A DNA stretch of 22,411 bases from Nemertoderma westbladi (lineage: Eukaryota; Xenacoelomorpha; Nemertodermatida; Nemertodermatidae): the NCBI GenBank assembly GCA_032718475.1, contig JAUCBJ010000919.1:1-22411 (forward strand). Reading direction: 5' to 3'. Under the pieces are notes generated by a model that was not told the DNA's origin, did no database searches, and saw nothing but the letters and a program-made list of their open reading frames with translations. A program made the position numbers and the translations under genes. Within the stretch, counting starts at the first letter, position 1; each line of letters opens with the position of its first letter. Shown piece after piece: positions 19,326 to 22,411 of the stretch.

Positions 19326-21851
19326 TTTTTGATTGTGCCTTGTGCTGCCGCACAACTTGCACCTACGCGCTTGTGGAAACCAGGCCCTCTCATATATGAG
19401 GTCTCCAATCGGTTTCGCACTTCCTTCTTTCCCAATGTCTAATACGATGTCGTCCTCTCCAGTTAAAGGTTGTCGATCCGGAACGAAGTAAACATCCTCG
19501 CCCTTGTCCTCTATCTCCAATATTTCCTCCCGTGTTCGTTTCGGATATGTCTTCTCCACCAGAAGATCTACTCCAAACACCTCTACTAACGTCTCCGGCC
19601 AACCCTCTCTAACAGGTCTATCAGCCTCCGAGTGGAAGGGAGTACCAAACCCGCGGGTTTGATTCCCGAACCACTTCTCCAAAGCTTCTGGCGTCGGATA
19701 CTCCATCGACGGTCGGTCTCCCAAATCTCCGATATTCTGTCGATATATCCCTTCGAATATTGCTAATCCTCTCCTAACCATCGACGTATTCTCTAGCGAT
19801 TGGTTGAAGAACGGGGTTAAGAAACGCTTCATCATGTCGGATTGGATTCCCCCTTTCGAGCGAATGTATTGATCTCCTCCGAACACCAATGGATGACGCT
19901 TCAAAACTCGCGCAACGATATCCGCTAATAAACAAGTTACCGTGTTCGACTCAAGCACCAAATAATATTGTAGTGACGCACGGGGTGGCGCGCATATGTT
20001 CCAATACACTAACGCTTGCCGCTTGAAGTGGGATTTGAACTCCGCTCCCGGTGGCGTGTTATATTCACCATACGCCTCCTCGTATTTCTTCTGCGTCTTC
20101 AACTTGAAGTCCCAATTATACAATAAATGTGCTATGAAGCCCATACCAGTCTTGGCAGAGTTGGGATACTCCCTATAAATTCCAATGTCTTGTGCCCATA
20201 GCAACAATAGCTTGGTGTCGACAAACGGTCTCGGCAATCTATCTTCTAAATCAGTCATGGCGTTGAAGTCACTTTCCAAATCGCTCTGGACTCCCGATCC
20301 CACCTTGACATAATCTTGGTTAAGAATAGCCTCTCTAACCTTCTTGGGTAGCATCCTGGCGTCGATACGCTCCGCTCCGTGCATACCTCCTCGCCTGCAT
20401 ACCTCCAAAATCTGTTCCCTAGGATCCTTCCCTTTCCGATATTGTGTCGTGATTATGGGCTCCGGTCTCTCTCTATCCGCTCTTACGCGCATAAACACAT
20501 GAGTCACACCATCGGCTGCGCGAATTTGAATGCACTTACTAGTCAAGCATTCCTGATGAGACCCTCCTTCATTGTCGTAGAACATCACTCTCCAATCCTG
20601 CAGTGATTCCTCCGTTTTCCTCCACTGACGCTGAATCTCTTCTGATGGGGTCCACATACGCTCGATAGCCTTGTGGTCGTCATATCGGGTGTAAGATCCC
20701 TTTCTCCTCAGCCACGCCTGGTCTACCTCCTCGTCATCTGGGAATGTAGCCACCGCGACCCATACCTTGATGTACTTGTCTAACCATCCGAATAACTTAC
20801 TCTCTTTTCCTAGAGCTCCAATCTTATCCAATGTGTCGTAGTCCGTGATCTGCATCGGGACATCACGCAAGAACTTCGCGCAAAAAACTTCCCGTAGACA
20901 GTCGACGTTCCAATGATCCGACATCCTCACCATCGGCAAGAATCTAATCGCTTCTCGCGACTCCGGGTGATCTACCAATATCGCAGGTTCGTTGCCGTCG
21001 GAATAATACACCGGTCGGGGTTGAGATACGGCCTGTGGAACAAATCCGGTCACTCTCCTCGTCTCCTCTTGATGTCTATCCGCGGTCTTATTATATTCCG
21101 CTACCCGCGCTTCGAATAATTGTTTCGCCTTCGCTGCTCGCTCCTCCTGCCGCAACGCGTCTATGTCATCCTGATGCTCAGGCGTGACAGTTTTCGCTCG
21201 GTGGGGCGAAGTAAACGTAGTCCAGGGACTCGAGAGCTCCAAACCCGCGGGTTTGGTACCCGAGTCCCGTGCCGCTTCGCGCCGCGCCTCTAGGTCCTTA
21301 TAGGCTCGGTACAGCGAAATGGCCGCTGCTGTCTCTAACAAACTAGGTGTCGAACAGGGTTTAATCTCCGTATACGGATCTAAAGTCGTAATGGTCGGCG
21401 TAATGGGTCTTGGAGGTCGCTTTCCGCTGAAGTCGATACTGATCATCGGGTTGCTCATTGGGTAACCTCCCTCGTTGTATCTAAGGAACTGGTGAGCTTG
21501 ACATCGCGTTAATATTGGTTCGGGATGTTGCTCGTTCAGTCGGTCGGGAATCGCTACGTCTTGTTTATTCATGCATTCACCACATTTGTAGAATAACTTG
21601 TATACACTGAAGACCTTCGGAGTCTCTTGATCCTCGCCTCGAGTCCTCCGATACAGATGCATTCCGTCGAACTGATCTCGGACTGCAGGTAGAGGTTCGT
21701 CGTGTCGTAAATACATGTTCATATGGTACAGCTGCGCAATCTCCTCGTCCGGGTCTGCGCTAATGTCGCATACGTCTAACGCGAAATCGTAGGGATACCG
21801 AGTGCGATACTCTTTTCGCAAAACTTCCATACGGTCCCCCAACGCTCTCAT
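19323..21851 (-). CDS. gag: Large Gag-like protein, segment A (842 codons)
   Basis: I do not recognise a named family; the closest role is Gag of a retroelement, because the protein runs into three adjacent CX2CX4HX4C knuckles. The ATG at 21849-21851 is supported by an in-frame TAA 15 bases upstream. Residues C90, C93, C117 and H120 form a CX2C-X23-CX2H zinc site (KCGEC and RCQAH). Two Ala/Glu/Arg-rich probable coiled coils lie at about 168-197 and 226-270, joined by a Pro-rich linker. The bulk (about 275-780) is globular, Trp- and Asp-rich, with no catalytic motif I can identify. The end, CKLCGSTRHNQK, is the first three ligands of knuckle 1. At 842 codons (over 1,110 with segment B) it is much longer than a usual Gag. 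GC and CpG content are clearly higher than in flanking DNA. No protease, RT or integrase frame is adjacent on this strand within the window. It could be a non-autonomous element, a domesticated gene, or one ORF of a larger element running off the window. Confidence 0.7.
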   Translation of the reverse strand: MRALGDRMEVLRKEYRTRYPYDFALDVCDISADPDEEIAQLYHMNMYLRHDEPLPAVRDQFDGMHLYRRTRGEDQETPKVFSVYKLFYKCGECMNKQDVAIPDRLNEQHPEPILTRCQAHQFLRYNEGGYPMSNPMISIDFSGKRPPRPITPTITTLDPYTEIKPCSTPSLLETAAAISLYRAYKDLEARREAARDSGTKPAGLELSSPWTTFTSPHRAKTVTPEHQDDIDALRQEERAAKAKQLFEARVAEYNKTADRHQEETRRVTGFVPQAVSQPRPVYYSDGNEPAILVDHPESREAIRFLPMVRMSDHWNVDCLREVFCAKFLRDVPMQITDYDTLDKIGALGKESKLFGWLDKYIKVWVAVATFPDDEEVDQAWLRRKGSYTRYDDHKAIERMWTPSEEIQRQWRKTEESLQDWRVMFYDNEGGSHQECLTSKCIQIRAADGVTHVFMRVRADRERPEPIITTQYRKGKDPREQILEVCRRGGMHGAERIDARMLPKKVREAILNQDYVKVGSGVQSDLESDFNAMTDLEDRLPRPFVDTKLLLLWAQDIGIYREYPNSAKTGMGFIAHLLYNWDFKLKTQKKYEEAYGEYNTPPGAEFKSHFKRQALVYWNICAPPRASLQYYLVLESNTVTCLLADIVARVLKRHPLVFGGDQYIRSKGGIQSDMMKRFLTPFFNQSLENTSMVRRGLAIFEGIYRQNIGDLGDRPSMEYPTPEALEKWFGNQTRGFGTPFHSEADRPVREGWPETLVEVFGVDLLVEKTYPKRTREEILEIEDKGEDVYFVPDRQPLTGEDDIVLDIGKEGSAKPIGDLIYERAWFPQARRCKLCGSTRHNQK
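19631..19675. repeat. Double-hairpin palindrome 2 (inside Gag-like segment A)
   Basis: Perfect core CAAACCCGCGGGTTTG (19646-19661). Outer arms: AGTGG (19631-19635) with CCACT (19671-19675), and GGGA (19638-19641) with TCCC (19664-19667), separated by small bulges. On the coding strand it encodes NQTRGFG at about residues 730-736. Confidence 0.9.
21225..21268. repeat. Double-hairpin palindrome 3 (inside Gag-like segment A)
   Basis: Perfect 18-bp core CCAAACCCGCGGGTTTGG (21239-21256) between perfect 8-bp outer arms GGGACTCG (21225-21232) and CGAGTCCC (21261-21268). It encodes TKPAGLE (residues 199-205) in the linker between the two coiled coils, a different reading frame of the core from copy 2. 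Confidence 0.9.
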
Positions 21852-21932
21852 TCTTTCCCTCCTTAATTCTTACGTAACTAATTACACTGTGGGTAAATCA
21901 GTTAGATGTCGCCGAAAGACAGACCTCCTGAG

Positions 21933-21954
21933 CCCCCCCCCCCCCCCCCCCCCC
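21933..21954 (+). repeat. Poly-C run upstream of Gag-like start
   Basis: About 22 C bases, which read as G on the gene's strand, about 80 bp before its ATG. If transcribed it would put a strong quadruplex-forming G-run in the 5' leader. The run length may be an assembly estimate. Confidence 0.85.
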
Positions 21955-22411
21955 GCCTTCCAGCAGTTCAGGTTCGACTCTCTAGATCCCGTCGCATTCC
22001 TAACTATCCTCTAACCTATTCCCATGCATAGCGCAAAACTTTGGAGATAAACTGGCCGTGACCAACTCACTTTTTGATGCCCAAACTACTCCCATTACTC
22101 GTACTAAACTACAGTAGTTAGAAAGGACCATAGTCTCAATGCTCGACTATACCAAACCCACAGGTTTGATAATCGAACATCACACATCACTGCAAACTAC
22201 TGAGTGGGGTCCATGTACGCCTCTGGTGCTACTAACCTTTAGCACCTTAGTTGTACTGTTGGCACCAATCTGTGGAAGTTGCTAAACTCAATTTACACTC
22301 CTACGTAATATAGCCGTCACCATGGTTTCTAAATGCTATTTTCCAGGCTTCACGACTTTTCAAATTACTGTATATCTATAGACGAATTCTAAAACGCGTC
22401 TATACACAGCT
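21955..22411. other. Upstream flank of Gag-like gene to window edge
   Basis: No gene or LTR boundary identified. It holds the fourth double hairpin, a 13-base palindrome AACTACAGTAGTT (22107-22119), and a stem-loop GGTGCTA/TAGCACC (22225-22231 with 22240-22246). I looked for direct repeats shared with the region downstream of the gene (16-18.3 kb) that would mark LTRs and saw none that convinced me. Confidence 0.5.
22139..22180. repeat. Double-hairpin palindrome 4 (upstream of Gag-like gene)
   Basis: Core CAAACCCACAGGTTTG (22153-22168), CpG-decayed at the centre. Outer arms ATGCTCGACTAT (22139-22150) and ATAATCGAACAT (22169-22180) pair at 10 of 12 positions. The two mismatches are both C against A, as G to A decay of a once perfect stem would leave. 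Confidence 0.8.

Noticed and set aside
19158-21119. Several plus-strand frames of 60-94 codons opposite the Gag-like gene
   Set aside because: No motifs; they are antisense shadows of a long GC-rich coding region.
21967-21985. GGTTCGACTC, T-loop-like string upstream of the Gag-like gene
   Set aside because: The flanking bases do not form a T stem or acceptor stem, so there is no tRNA.

Overview
This looks like a repeat-dense, non-genic stretch of an animal nuclear genome. It is AT-rich (roughly 37% GC by eye outside one block) and holds no recognisable host gene. It does hold remains of a BEL/Pao LTR retrotransposon, two fragments of one non-LTR retrotransposon (LINE) family, a terminal-inverted-repeat element, a LINE/SINE-type 3' tail, several minisatellites, and an unusual CpG-rich Gag-like gene. 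The palindrome TAGGCCTA recurs at least eight times between 5.2 and 14.4 kb. From memory that word is common in marine invertebrates, especially deuterostomes, so I lean to a marine invertebrate host with low confidence. Nothing suggests a bacterial or organellar source.

Layout. Bases 1-2338 (+): 3' half of a BEL/Pao pol gene (RNase H, H2C2 zinc finger, integrase, C-terminal domain), followed by a non-coding stretch and a putative 3' LTR near 3513-4107. 4.1-10.1 kb: decayed AT-rich DNA with a broken LINE fragment (5452-6190, -), a LINE/SINE tail (about 6537-6590), homopolymer G and C runs, and short repeats. 10118-11185: a 1.07 kb element with terminal inverted repeats of more than 100 bp, carrying a LINE reverse-transcriptase C-terminal fragment with an open frame. 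11.2-18.1 kb: non-coding DNA with minisatellites, hairpins and a few CCAAT-type motifs.

18333-21851 (-) is the most interesting part. A Gag-like reading frame runs for about 1,170 codons with only two in-frame stops. The first, UAG, lies between the His and the last Cys of the first of three consecutive CX2CX4HX4C zinc knuckles. Knuckle 1 is therefore finished, and knuckles 2 and 3 are made, only if that stop is read through, or the copy carries a nonsense mutation. The second, UGA, precedes a 58-codon basic, Ser/Gly/Arg-rich tail. No pol is seen next to this frame.

Four double-hairpin palindromes sit in and around the Gag-like gene: one upstream, two inside the coding region in different reading frames, one downstream. 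They share a core, CAAACCCGCGGGTTTG, flanked by outer arms that differ at every locus yet are complementary within each locus. I saw no copy elsewhere in the window. This pattern and the stop inside the zinc knuckle are the two best candidates for something undescribed.
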